Positions 14,443-23,394 are shown, counted from the first letter of the stretch. The stretch: DNA of 39,219 nt from Actinoallomurus sp. (GCA_025964625.1 JAOPYL010000055.1:1-39219), one strand, 5' to 3'. The notes: generated by a model not told the origin, from the letters alone. Translations and numbers: made by a program.

Positions 14443-15207
14443 TTATGGGCCCAGCAGGGTGGAGACCGTCACGGCGCGCAGGCCCCGGGCGCCCAACCCG
14501 TCCAGGATGGCGGGCATGGCGGTGACGGTTCCCGGATGCCCGAAGTGCATGCTGACGATCGACCCGCCGCGCGCTCCGCGCAGCACGTTGCGGACGATGG
14601 CGTCCGGCCCGGGGTCCTGGAAGTCGAGGGAGTCCACGTCGTACGACAGGCAACTCTGGTAGCCGACGTTGGCCGCCTGGGCCCGGATCATGGCGTTGGC
14701 GTGCGGCGTCTGGGAAGGGCGGAACCAGGTGCCGACGGAGCCGGTCAGCTTTCGCAGCCGTTCCGCGCACTGAGCGATCTCCGCATGCGCGGCCTGCGGG
14801 CTCATCGCGCTGATGTCGGCGTGATTCTGGGTGTGGTTGCCGAGCTCATGGCCGCCGTCGAGGATCAGCCCAGCCATCTCGGGCTGGGCGTCCAGCCAGG
14901 TCCCCACCGCGAGCACCGTGATCCGGGCGCCGGCGGAGGCGACCGCGGACAGCAGCCGCCGCGCCACGGCCGGGTCGCCGGCGCCGTGGAAGGTGAGGGC
15001 GACCCACCGGCGCCTTCGCGGCCCGTGGACGATCTCACCGGAGAGGTGCAGGCCCGGCGCGGGGAGCTCCGGCGTCACGGCGGCCGGGTCGCCGGCGGTG
15101 GTCGGATGCGGAGCTTCGTGCCGTGGGCCGCTACCGCAGGCGGCGACCGCCCCGGCGGCCGCCACCCCGGCGGCCGTCCCGAGGAAACGCCTGCGTTGGA
15201 GTTCCAC
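14443..15207 (-). CDS. Polysaccharide deacetylase-like lipoprotein lacking the usual Asp
   Basis: 254 residues with a GTG start. The N-terminus has a twin-arginine signal (LQRRRFLGTAAG) ending in VAAC, so Cys24 is a likely lipid anchor. The NodB-like barrel follows: ALTFHGAGD (70-78) in place of the usual TFDDG, HELGNHTQNH with the metal His pair His125/His129, WFRPSQTPHAN as the third motif, and a late SMHFGHPGTV. The metal site is kept but the catalytic-base Asp of motif 1 is His/Gly. It may have weak, altered or no deacetylase action on cell-wall or exopolysaccharide glycans. It converges on no near gene; no operon partner is seen. Confidence 0.85.
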   Translation of the reverse strand: MELQRRRFLGTAAGVAAAGAVAACGSGPRHEAPHPTTAGDPAAVTPELPAPGLHLSGEIVHGPRRRRWVALTFHGAGDPAVARRLLSAVASAGARITVLAVGTWLDAQPEMAGLILDGGHELGNHTQNHADISAMSPQAAHAEIAQCAERLRKLTGSVGTWFRPSQTPHANAMIRAQAANVGYQSCLSYDVDSLDFQDPGPDAIVRNVLRGARGGSIVSMHFGHPGTVTAMPAILDGLGARGLRAVTVSTLLGP

Positions 15208-15382
15208 GGACCGCAGCGTACGGAGGGCAAGATGATTGCCGGGTTAGCTGAGCCTCCGGACGAGGTCAACGCGTTGTACCACGCCACAACGTGTGGCGGG
15301 TTGATCAGCTGGTGCCGTCCAGATCAAGGTCGCTCACGAATGCGCTGTCACGCGATGGCGGGCGGTCGGTCGTCGCGGTATT

Positions 15383-16111
15383 TCAGATTGTGCGATGGTA
15401 GGCGGTCATTGTGCTGTGGGCGTGCCGCCAGGTGATGTGGCAGGTGCTGGAGCCGATCGGGGTCCATGTTCGGTCGAGGAGCTGGAAGAAGCCGTCGTCG
15501 GCGCAGTTGCCGCCCTGGTCTTGGCCGATGTAGACGAGCAGGTCGCCTGTGTAGGCGTGGAGGGTGCTGGTCGCCCAGGGATCGTTGTGGGATGGCCAGC
15601 ACAGCAGCAGCGCCCGATCGGGGTGGTGCCGGACGGCGGCGTGGCCCTCTCGCAGGATGGCGAGGTATTCGGTGCCGTCGGTGTAGGTGTTGGCGGACGA
15701 GTCGATGGGCTCGTAGGCGATGACGTCGATTCCGGCCTGTTGTGCCTGCCACGCCCAGTAGCCCGAGCCCGCGCCGATCTCGACCAGGCCGCGACGGCCG
15801 AGGACCTGGGTCAGCCAGGCGATGTCGCCCGGTGAGGGGATTGCCCATGAGTAGCGTTTGGTCAGCAGGTGATGCCCGACGGGAAGCTCGCGGGCGAAGC
15901 CGTCGGGACAGATGCCGTTCCGGGCGTCGAGCACCGACGGTAGCTGCCGGACGATCTCCCAGTACGGGTTGTCGATGCCGGTGGGGGTGATCTGGTCGTG
16001 CGCGCTACCCGCGATCCGGCAGACCCGTTCATGGCGCGTCCGGTTCAGGGGGTCGGATCGTCGCGCCCACCAGTGGTGGATCTCGGCGAGCTCTGCCGAC
16101 ACGGTCACCAT
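15383..16111 (-). CDS. Class I SAM-dependent methyltransferase-like protein
   Basis: 242 residues from the ATG at 16111, which has GAGGAG four bases ahead; the open frame extends 27 codons upstream. Motif I is LVEIGAGSGYWAWQAQQAG (about 109-127), with the acid after strand 2 in VIAYEPID. A later LLLCWPSHNDPWA is the motif IV region. The N-terminal third is a helical lead with many Trp and His. No substrate domain is recognisable. Its 5' end faces the HEAT-repeat gene across 127 bases, so they share a regulatory gap. Confidence 0.75.
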   Translation of the reverse strand: MVTVSAELAEIHHWWARRSDPLNRTRHERVCRIAGSAHDQITPTGIDNPYWEIVRQLPSVLDARNGICPDGFARELPVGHHLLTKRYSWAIPSPGDIAWLTQVLGRRGLVEIGAGSGYWAWQAQQAGIDVIAYEPIDSSANTYTDGTEYLAILREGHAAVRHHPDRALLLCWPSHNDPWATSTLHAYTGDLLVYIGQDQGGNCADDGFFQLLDRTWTPIGSSTCHITWRHAHSTMTAYHRTI

Positions 16112-16238
16112 GATCTCCTCGGCGGACTGATCCGAGGGTATGCGCCGGTTCGACTGGAGCGCTCCGGTAGCCAGCCCGACCGAACAACGCATCTACGATG
16201 CACTGCGTCAGTAACCGCCTGGGGTCGAGGATGACTTG

Positions 16239-16577
16239 ATGACGAATCAGCGCTTTGCACGGGCATCGGAGTCGATGCGGAGCCGGGACTCCCAGCTCAG
16301 GGCACATGGGTTCGACTTCCTGCGCGAGCACGCGGATGCCTACGTGGACGAGCTCATCGTCGAGTTCAAGAAGGAGCAGAACCAGGAACTGCGCTGCTGG
16401 TTCTTGGAGCTGATCTCCGAGGCGCGATCTCCGAGCGCTCTGCGCGTACTGGCAGGTCAGCTGGAAAGCGATGATGAGTCGCTGCGGTTCTGGGCGATCA
16501 GGGGCCTGGAGATGCTCGATACCCGCGAGGCTCGCCACGAACTCTATCGAGCACGATCCAACGGCTGGATCACGTGA
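16239..16577 (+). CDS. HEAT-repeat protein
   Basis: 112 residues. The ATG at 16239 is chosen over the TTG one codon before it; GAGGA lies about eight bases ahead. It is all-helical, with repeated pairs such as LVDELIVEF-type helices, QELRCWFLELISEARSPSAL, RVLAGQLESDDESLRFWAIR and GLEMLDTREARHELYRA. These are HEAT/PBS-lyase-like repeats used for protein binding. It is soluble and short (about three repeats). The partner is unknown. The kinase gene 177 bases downstream on the same strand is the obvious candidate by position only. Confidence 0.7.
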   Translation: MTNQRFARASESMRSRDSQLRAHGFDFLREHADAYVDELIVEFKKEQNQELRCWFLELISEARSPSALRVLAGQLESDDESLRFWAIRGLEMLDTREARHELYRARSNGWIT

Positions 16578-16753
16578 CACGGTGCGCATGAGTCGCGGTG
16601 TTGCGTCGTCGTGGGCCCCCAACCGTTCGATCGTGGCGCGACCGGGCGTTGCCCGCATCGGTCAGTGACGTTCAGCTTGCGCTCAGTTCCGTTCGGTTGC
16701 AGTATCTAGGGCGCATAAGGTCCGTTATCGACGCGATCGAAAGAGGCGCGCTC

Positions 16754-18211
16754 GTGGAGACGACACCAGCACCGAAGGCTCTCGGCGGCGAGGTTCTGCC
16801 CTTGGACGCCCAACCGCTGGAGCCCGAGGATCCCGCTGCGATCGGCGGCCACCGGCTGGCAGGCAGGCTGACGTCCGGCGGGATGGACATCGTCTATCTG
16901 GCACGCGACCGCCGCGGAGGTCTGGTGTCGGTCAAGACCACACGCACCCACAAGGCCGAGCAGGCTCAGGTTCGACGCCGCTTGCGGGCGGAGGCCACCT
17001 GCGCCCGGCGTCTTCCCCCCTTCTGCACGGTCCCGCTGCTCGTCGACGGTAGCGATCATTCGCCGCCCTACCTCATCAGCGAGTATGTCGAGGGACCATC
17101 GCTGGAACAGTTCGTCGACGAGATGGGCCCCCTGAAGCCCAAGCAGTCGAAGGCACTGGCAGGCGCACTCGCGAGGGCACTCGCCGCCATCCATGACACG
17201 GGGCTGGCCCACTGCGACCTCAAACCGGCCAACGTCCTGCTGGCAGCCGATGGCCCACGGATAATGGACTTCGGCATCGTCCAGGAGGTCCCCGACTCAG
17301 ATGGGCTCGCTCATATAGGGGCGGTGACGGACGGCTCGGGCTGGACGGCGCCGGAGCGGCTCACCGGTGGCCTCGCCGGCCTCCCTTCCGATGTCTTCGG
17401 CTGGGGCTGTCTCATCCGCTACGCCGCGACCGGCCGCAGCCCGTCCGGTGAGGCCGACGCCGACGAACTCGACCGGCCGATGATCACGCAGCGGCCCGAG
17501 GCCAACGCTCTGGACGAGCCCGTACGCAGCCTGGTCGCGGCCGCGCTCGCCAAGGACCCTGCCGACCGCCCCACCGCAGGGGACCTCGTCTCCCGGCTCG
17601 GAGCGGTGGGCCGAGCCGCCGTGCACGATCCGTCGGCGCGTACTACGGACGTGCTACCGCGGCTCGATACCGCCGCCGTCAGTGCCGCCACGGCCCCTGT
17701 CCCGGAGCCCGGTACGGAACTCACCGACGAAAAGGCTGGGCGTCCGCGGTGGGTCAAGGTACTCGCCGTCGCTTCCGTACCGGTCGTGCTCGCGGTCGCG
17801 GTCGCCGCCGTCATCGCAACGACCGGCAGCGATCGGTACACCGGGCGGCAAAGGCCGCTCGTTCCCGGGCGCGCCGCCATACCGCCCGGTCAGGGCGTCA
17901 CCGGTTCCGATGGTCCGTCCGTGCGAGGCCGGCGTCCGGCAGGGCCGGGACAGCCGCATCCCGCCTCTGCCGCCGCGCGTAATGGGCCCGGCTCGCCGAC
18001 GCCCGGCCGGCCTGGCGGACACGGCGGGCACGCCAGGCCGGGCAGGCCGGGTGCACCGAGCGGGCCGGGCGTCCCGCCTCCGCGAGGATCCTCGCCGCCT
18101 GTGTCCTCTCCGGCGTCCCCGTCACCTCCGCCGGGCACGCCGACGCCATCTCCCCTGCCCACACCGACGAACACCGGGGCCGGTCAGGGAAGTGGCGAGG
18201 TGACCGGGTAG
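16754..18211 (+). CDS. Membrane Ser/Thr protein kinase with Pro/Gly-rich outer tail
   Basis: 485 residues from the GTG at 16754 (GAAAGAGG ahead). The frame is open 52 codons upstream, but that part does not look like protein. Kinase parts: glycine loop RLTSGGMDIVYLA, Lys61 in VSVK, Glu80 of helix C, catalytic loop HCDLKPANVLL (Asp155, Asn160), DFG at 172-174, and WTAPERL. One membrane helix (about 335-358, VPVVLAVAVAAVIATT) is followed by about 125 residues of Pro, Gly, Ser and Arg outside the cell, with no PASTA domains. HCD replaces HRD, so it is a non-RD kinase that need not be activated by loop phosphorylation. The glycine loop has Asp where a third Gly or Ser is usual. The ligand and targets are unknown. 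Confidence 0.9.
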   Translation: METTPAPKALGGEVLPLDAQPLEPEDPAAIGGHRLAGRLTSGGMDIVYLARDRRGGLVSVKTTRTHKAEQAQVRRRLRAEATCARRLPPFCTVPLLVDGSDHSPPYLISEYVEGPSLEQFVDEMGPLKPKQSKALAGALARALAAIHDTGLAHCDLKPANVLLAADGPRIMDFGIVQEVPDSDGLAHIGAVTDGSGWTAPERLTGGLAGLPSDVFGWGCLIRYAATGRSPSGEADADELDRPMITQRPEANALDEPVRSLVAAALAKDPADRPTAGDLVSRLGAVGRAAVHDPSARTTDVLPRLDTAAVSAATAPVPEPGTELTDEKAGRPRWVKVLAVASVPVVLAVAVAAVIATTGSDRYTGRQRPLVPGRAAIPPGQGVTGSDGPSVRGRRPAGPGQPHPASAAARNGPGSPTPGRPGGHGGHARPGRPGAPSGPGVPPPRGSSPPVSSPASPSPPPGTPTPSPLPTPTNTGAGQGSGEVTG

Positions 18212-18491
18212 CCACCGGGTCCTGGCCGAACGCAGGCCCACCCTGTCCCGTTCGAAATCAGGTCGGCGCCCTCGCCGTTTGGCCCGCGCACGCGCATCGA
18301 ACAGACCGGTTCGACGCGGGGACTGGGCTGCCCACCGGAGCCGAGCCGACCTGCTGCCCAAGGTCCTGGATGCCGCCGGCCGTTTCACCACGACTCCGGA
18401 TGACGCCGCGATGAGCGCACTGGCGCTGCGATCACATGCCGAGCCGCTCGTCTGATCTCGTCGGCAACCACGGCCGGGCGGACATCCATCG
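18212..18491 (+). other. Gap with an unassigned C-terminal-like fragment
   Basis: No gene with a start is present. A plus-strand frame closing at 18455 reads DWAAHRSRADLLPKVLDAAG, then RFTTTPDDAAMSALALRSHA. It looks protein-like in composition and could be the tail of a lost gene, but I cannot name the family. Confidence 0.3.
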
Positions 18492-19517
18492 CTATCGGTG
18501 CGAAATCACCGCGATGCCGTACGGGTTCGAACCGACCGGGACGGTCGCGACGATCTTGTTGGTGGTGGTGTCGATCATCGCCACGTCGCCGTCGCCCTGG
18601 TTGACGACGTACACGGTCCCTTGGCCGATCGCCACTTTAAACGGATCGGTGGTGCCCTTAGTGCCATCCGGTATGGTCGCGACGATCCTGTTGGTACCTG
18701 CGTTGATCATCGACACGCTTGCCGGACCGAGATCGGCGACGTAGACGTACCTTTGATTCGCCGCCAACCCGAAGGGCCCGACGCCGACGCGGACGGTCGC
18801 CATGACCCGGTCGGTGCTCGTGTCGATCACCGACACACTCGCGGAGGATTCGTTCGCGACGTAGGCGAATCTCCCATTAGGGTTCACCGCCACGCCCACC
18901 GGTGCCGACCCGACGGGAACGGTCGCCATCACCCGGTTCGTGCTCAGCTCGATCACTGACACGCTGTTGGCGCCCTCGTTCGCGGTATATGCGAATCGCC
19001 GATCCGGGCTCACCGCCACGCTCACCGGTTCCGACCCGACCGGGACGGTCGCGACCACCCGGTTCGTGCTCAGCTCGATCACTGACACGCTGTTCGATCC
19101 GCCGTTGGTGACGTAGGCATACCTGCCGTTCGGGTTCACGGCCACATCCACCGGTTTGGACCCCACATGAATGTTCTTGATCACCCGGTTGGCCCGTGCA
19201 TCGATCACCGACACATCATCCGAACCTTGATTGGCGACATAGACCAGGTCACCGCTCGGCCTCGCCGCCGCACCCGACGGAGCTCGACCGACCGAAACGG
19301 TCGAGATGACCTTTCTGGCACGCACATCAATCACCGAGAGGTTGTTCTCGAACTGATTAGCAACATAGAGGAATGTATCGGCCGGCTGGTGTCGCTCCGC
19401 CTCCGCCGATTCGGCGCACGTCGCCAGGAGGCCGCTCACCAGCGCCATCGCAGCAACTGCGGACCGCATCCAGTGCACCCTGGTTCTCTCGACGGAAAGC
19501 CACTGCACAAAACGCAT
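18492..19517 (-). CDS. Secreted seven-blade YVTN beta-propeller protein
   Basis: 341 residues. The ATG at 19517 follows GGGGAAGGA; an ATG six codons upstream overlaps that site. A signal peptide (SAVAAMALVSGLLATCAESA) precedes seven repeats of about 42 residues, each of the form YVAN-(N)-VSVID-TNRV-ATVPVG-P-GVAVNPNG. Blades 3 and 4 are nearly the same (SVSVIELSTNRV twice), which points to recent repeat duplication. It is a surface or secreted binding propeller with no enzyme residues. It lies 68 bases past the DyP gene on the same strand and may be co-transcribed, which would put both products outside the membrane. Confidence 0.9.
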   Translation of the reverse strand: MRFVQWLSVERTRVHWMRSAVAAMALVSGLLATCAESAEAERHQPADTFLYVANQFENNLSVIDVRARKVISTVSVGRAPSGAAARPSGDLVYVANQGSDDVSVIDARANRVIKNIHVGSKPVDVAVNPNGRYAYVTNGGSNSVSVIELSTNRVVATVPVGSEPVSVAVSPDRRFAYTANEGANSVSVIELSTNRVMATVPVGSAPVGVAVNPNGRFAYVANESSASVSVIDTSTDRVMATVRVGVGPFGLAANQRYVYVADLGPASVSMINAGTNRIVATIPDGTKGTTDPFKVAIGQGTVYVVNQGDGDVAMIDTTTNKIVATVPVGSNPYGIAVISHR

Positions 19518-19585
19518 TCTTCCTTCCCCGATCATTCCATATGGCCTCTCGGGGGCGGCGGCCCGAGCCCGATCGGCAGGCCTTC

Positions 19586-20878
19586 TCAGGCCAGCAGGCC
19601 GCGCGCATAGTAGTCCTGGCTGTTTCGCACGCCCGGCAGCACGAAGAAATATCCACCGCCAGTCGGGCTGATGTATGTGACCAGGGGTTCGCCTTCCAAC
19701 CGGGTCTGCATGGCGATGTAGGTGTTCAGCTCCTGCTGGAAGCAGCAGAAGACATGCCCGATATTCACATCCCCCGCCGCATCGGAGGTGCGGTCGTACT
19801 GGTAGCTGCGGCGCAGGATCTTGCTGGTGGCCACCGTTTCCGGCGTCTGTGGATTGGCGAGCCGGATGTGCGAGTCCAGCGGGGTGATCTTGCCCTGCGG
19901 GTCGTTGTTGTACACAGGGTCCTGGCTCTCATCGGTACCGTACATGGGAGCACCGCTGACCTTACGGCGGCCGATGATCCTTTCCTGCCTGCCGACCGGG
20001 ACCTTGTTCCACTCCTCGACGAAGAACCGGACGATGCGGACGGCCTGGTAAGTGCCGCCCATGGTCCAGGAGGGCTCCCTGCCTCCCGGCTGCACCCACA
20101 CCTGCTGGTTCATCTGCTGCGCATTGCCGGTGTCTGGATTGGCGATGCCGTCCTTGAATCCCAGCATGTCCCGGGGGGTGCCACTCGGGCGGGGCGGGTT
20201 GTTGAAAGCGTCCGCGCGCCAGCGCGGCCGCAGGGCGCCATCGGTGTGCGCCATGACATCGAGAAACGCGTGCACCAGCACGTCCCGATGGCTGGCGCAC
20301 AGTTGCAGCAGCAAGTCACCGTGGCATTCGGCCTGGTTCAGATTGTCATGCTCGAATGGCTGCATCGTCTCCAGCTGTACGGGCTTGCGTCCAGCCAGCC
20401 CGTACCGGTCGTCGAACAGAGATTCGCCGACGGCGACGGTGAGGGTGAGGCCCCCCGGCACGACCGTGCCACCCAGCAGACGGTCGTCCTGCGGCGCTCC
20501 CCCTGGAGCGGCGGCCTTGGGGGGAGTGCCACCCGAGGTGAGAAAGCGGGCGCGCTCAGTGAGGGTGCGGAAGACGTCGGTGAGTTCCCTGCGGTTCGCC
20601 ACGGTTACGTCGAAGGAGGCGAAGCTCGCCGTTGACTGGGCCAGCCTCGGAGGAGGTCTGTCGATTCCGGCTTGATGAATCCCGTAGAACGGGAAAGATT
20701 CGGCACTCGCCTCATCGACGGTCGGGCCGACAGCCCGCGCCGTACCTCGCGTGAGCGGGTAGGCCGCCGCTCCGGCGGCCACTGCACCCTTGAGAAAGGA
20801 ACGCCGCTGCAAGCGCGAGGACGCCTGCTCCGCCACGGTGCGCGCACCACCGCGTCGGCGAGGAGATATCTCGTTCAT
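19586..20878 (-). CDS. Tat-exported DyP-type heme peroxidase (EfeB-like)
   Basis: 430 residues. A twin-arginine signal (LQRRSFLKGAVAAGAAAYP, Arg25-Arg26) leads a full DyP fold. GFKDG (240-244) gives the distal catalytic Asp243, His337 in DSHIRLANP is the probable proximal heme ligand, and LRRSYQYD carries the distal Arg region. The C-terminus has GHVFCCFQQELNTYIAMQ and SPTGGGYFFVLPG. This class A layout oxidises dyes, phenols or Mn, or removes iron from heme (EfeB role). The efeU/efeO partners are not beside it, so an iron-uptake role is not supported by context. The start has GGGGGA about eight bases ahead, held in the loop of a small hairpin. Confidence 0.93.
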   Translation of the reverse strand: MNEISPRRRGGARTVAEQASSRLQRRSFLKGAVAAGAAAYPLTRGTARAVGPTVDEASAESFPFYGIHQAGIDRPPPRLAQSTASFASFDVTVANRRELTDVFRTLTERARFLTSGGTPPKAAAPGGAPQDDRLLGGTVVPGGLTLTVAVGESLFDDRYGLAGRKPVQLETMQPFEHDNLNQAECHGDLLLQLCASHRDVLVHAFLDVMAHTDGALRPRWRADAFNNPPRPSGTPRDMLGFKDGIANPDTGNAQQMNQQVWVQPGGREPSWTMGGTYQAVRIVRFFVEEWNKVPVGRQERIIGRRKVSGAPMYGTDESQDPVYNNDPQGKITPLDSHIRLANPQTPETVATSKILRRSYQYDRTSDAAGDVNIGHVFCCFQQELNTYIAMQTRLEGEPLVTYISPTGGGYFFVLPGVRNSQDYYARGLLA

Positions 20879-20879
20879 T

Positions 20880-20897
20880 CACGGTCCCCCTACCGTG
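20880..20897 (-). promoter_or_regulatory. Hairpin holding the DyP ribosome site in its loop
   Basis: Perfect 6-base arms CACGGT (20880-20885) and ACCGTG (20892-20897) flank AGGGGG on the minus strand, which is the probable Shine-Dalgarno. The start codon is two bases past the arm. This could allow control of translation, or a protein dimer site overlapping the ribosome site. Confidence 0.4.
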
Positions 20898-21014
20898 CCG
20901 GACAATGGCCGACGAATCCTCACGTCAGTCGCTCAGGCCCCGATTCCGCCGACCGGAAACGACTGCACACCCCAAAGGCCAGGTTACAACCGCATACCTT
21001 CGCCGGGTTGGCCA

Positions 21015-21160
21015 TGCGGTCTCGCCGGGGCGGGGATGGCCCCAGCGTTGCCGGCGTTCGCTGCCGATACGGGCGCGTTCGCGGCGTTGCGCGGCCAGTA
21101 CGTCGGGGTGACGGGCGTTGCCGTCTCGCCACCGCAAATAGTCCTGAAGCCGGCGGGTGA
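21015..21160 (-). mobile_element. C-terminal transposase remnant
   Basis: On the minus strand the frame reads TRRLQDYLRWRDGNARHPDV, then LAAQRRERARIGSERRQRWG and HPRP. This RHPDVLAAQRRERARI.SE..RWG tail is familiar from the ends of actinomycete IS transposases (IS630-like or related). The catalytic part is gone; upstream of it lies a 9-base tandem repeat and then unrelated DNA. The IS family is uncertain. The rest of 20898-21572 shows no gene. Confidence 0.5.
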
Positions 21161-21167
21161 GCACCGT

Positions 21168-21203
21168 GTGGTTGGAGTGGTTTGTGTGGTTAGCGTGGTT
21201 GGA
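21168..21203. repeat. Four tandem 9-base repeats (GTGGTTNNN)
   Basis: Units GTGGTTGGA, GTGGTTTGT, GTGGTTAGC and GTGGTTGGA follow without gaps, just past the transposase remnant. They would encode Asn-His-X units on the minus strand in the same frame as the remnant. No intact gene carries them. Confidence 0.7.
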
Positions 21204-21572
21204 GTTGCCCGTCACAAAGGTGCGCAACGGCCGAGGCGTTGGGGTGTCAGTCCTTCCGTCGCGCGCTTTCTTCGCACGCTGGAACGGTTCGAAGGGAGAC
21301 TTTTCTTCACGGCCGAATATAGTCCGGCGTATGCTGCGGCGCCGCGTCGCCGATTTCTCCAAGCAACCTCCTGAATCTCGGGCACGCCTCTCAAGTAGAA
21401 CCGCCATTGTCCACGACCTCAACCCTCCGGCTGACCTTCGTCCGTGACCACTCACGGCCAGCTCCCTTGTCGGATGTTATGCATTCAGATATTTGCGTAG
21501 GGTCCCGAACTGCCGGAATATTTCCGCCATGGTCGAACAGCCCTTGCCGTCAGAGGGTAAAGAGAGCTGGAG

Positions 21573-22963
21573 ATGCGAAGATTCATTTACCCGCACGCTT
21601 TTCGGATGGTTTCGTCAGTGACCGCCGGACTGCTCATCGCCGGAGCGCTGATCGGGGTGGGGACCACGCCGGCGCTGGCGGCCGATGGATCTGTCCTGCA
21701 CAAGAGCGCCCAGAATGTGACCCACCAGGGCGCCGATTCGGCTGACCACGTCGATGTGATCAACTGAGTGGTCGACTACACCGACAACGGGTCCGCGAGC
21801 CCCGCGGCGGCGACCATCACGGATCCGATCAACGGCGCTTCGAGCGCGCAGACGTACGTGCCCGGCTCACTGAACGTCCCGCCGGGGTGGACCCCGTCGT
21901 GGTCGACGGACGGGACCACGTTCCAGGGCACCGACACCGGCGCCGCCACGACGGCGGTACGGGCGAGCACTCCCTCCGCCCGCCAGGGCGGCACGAGTGT
22001 GGGGACGGCACTGCTTCCGCCGTTGCAGGCCGTCAGCACCGCGACGGGCGGGGACGGCTTCACTTCGATCCTCTATCGCGCGAACGGCAAGGTGGAGGCC
22101 TGGAACACCTTTCACCACTCGACCGCTCCCGCACCGGTCGTCGTCTGCACCGACCTGTCGACCGGGCAGGCCTGTTCGGGCGGGCCGTGGCCCAAAGCGC
22201 TGAACGCGGCCGTCGGGCCACTCGGATCGGGCTCCACCTCGGACCTGTCGACCACGCTGACCGAGCAGTACGTCTTCGATCCCGACCGGCGTCGCCTCGA
22301 CCGGCCGAATACCGTGCCTGTCCATGGCGTCGCGCACCCCGTGCGCCGGACAGCCGTACGCGGCCGTCGTCCCGCCCAACTACGATCAGCCGGGCGCGGG
22401 ACACACCGATTTCCACGGCGCGATGGCCGTGGTCGGCGGCAAGATATTCGCCTCATCGGCGCCCCTGGCCTCCTCCACCGGCCGGCACGCACCCGCACTC
22501 GGCTGCCTCGATCCCGGCACCCGTGCGGCATGCGCGGGCTGGAGCACGCCGCACACCTTCGGAGCCGGCGGCTCCGACACCTACAACGCGTTCGTCGCGT
22601 ACGACAGCGGCGGCCACGCCGTCGGGGCGTGCGCCACCGCCGCGACCAACGGCCCGCCGCACAACAGCTGTTTCGCCATCGACGGATCGGCGCTGGCGGC
22701 GCCGGGCTTCGGCTCGATCCCGGCACCGCCGGCTCCCCGTGCCTGCACAGCGGGGCCACCGTGAAGCTGCCGCCGGCACCTTCGCCCTGCAGGCGAACCA
22801 GAGCAGGCAGTTCTACTGCTCGACGTTCCTGCTCGTCCTGCCACTGAAGAACACCGTCACCGCGTCGTTCACCCCGGTGAACTCGCCTTCCGGCACGCGG
22901 CTCAGGACCACGGCGCCATCGTCCGCGGTCGCCTGTGGCGTGCTGTGCATCCTCAACAAGTAA
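21573..22963 (+). pseudogene. Broken secreted DUF11-like surface protein
   Basis: A good start (GGAG five bases ahead) and signal peptide (SVTAGLLIAGALIGVGTTPA then LAADG) open the gene. The frame stops at 21765-21767 inside VDVIN-stop-VVDYTDNG, where relatives have Trp (TGG), so one base change made TGA. The frame then runs on (ITDPINGASSAQTYVPGSL) to about 22275, where an extra base in a C run shifts it: YVFDP joins TGVASTGRIPCLS in another frame. More shifts occur near 22722 (GTAGSPCLHSGATVKLP) and 22768 (AGTFALQANQSRQFYC), ending at CGVLCILNK. Joined, it is about 460 residues: an N-terminal DUF11-like repeat and a Cys-containing beta-rich body. The intact terminator suggests fairly recent loss. 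Confidence 0.75.
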
Positions 22964-22974
22964 CAGCTCCACCG

Positions 22975-23009
22975 CAATGGCGGCCCGCGGCTTCCGCGGG
23001 CCGCCATTG
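22975..23009 (+). terminator. Strong terminator after the surface-protein pseudogene
   Basis: A perfect 16-bp stem (22975-22990 with 22994-23009) closes on a 3-base loop, 12 bases past the stop. It is the strongest hairpin in the window. Downstream to 23394 I see no gene, only GC-rich open frames without starts. Confidence 0.85.
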
Positions 23010-23394
23010 TCCATCTCAATGTCGCGCCGCAGGCTCCCATCGAGCCTGCGTCGCGGTCGTGGCGGCGTGACCGTCGGCGACCGTGAAGGCGAGGCTCGAC
23101 CGCGGGCGCCGATCATCCTCCGACGTGCCGACCCCGACCAGCCGGGGCCCGCTGACCGCGGCGGCGTACGGGGCGAAGGTGCGGCCGCCCTGCGCGGGGA
23201 CGCGTACGACCTGCCAGGAGTGGCCGTTCCCGTGCTCGGCCCCGCCCCCCGACGGGCTTCACCGACCTGGCGGAAGTTCTGGGCATAAAAGGGCAACTAG
23301 CGCAATATCGGCCTAGATGGTGACAAATCGGGCACTAGTGGTCTGGCTCGATCGGACGCATCCCTCAGCCGAAAGTGTTTAGTGTGTCCATACG

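Noticed and set aside
18492-19517. CRISPR-like array from the regular repeats in this stretch
   Set aside because: The repeats are about 126 bases and in frame; they code for propeller blades.
23042-23394. Open frames between the terminator and the conservon
   Set aside because: They are GC-rich on several frames at once, have no starts with ribosome sites, and match no family that I know.
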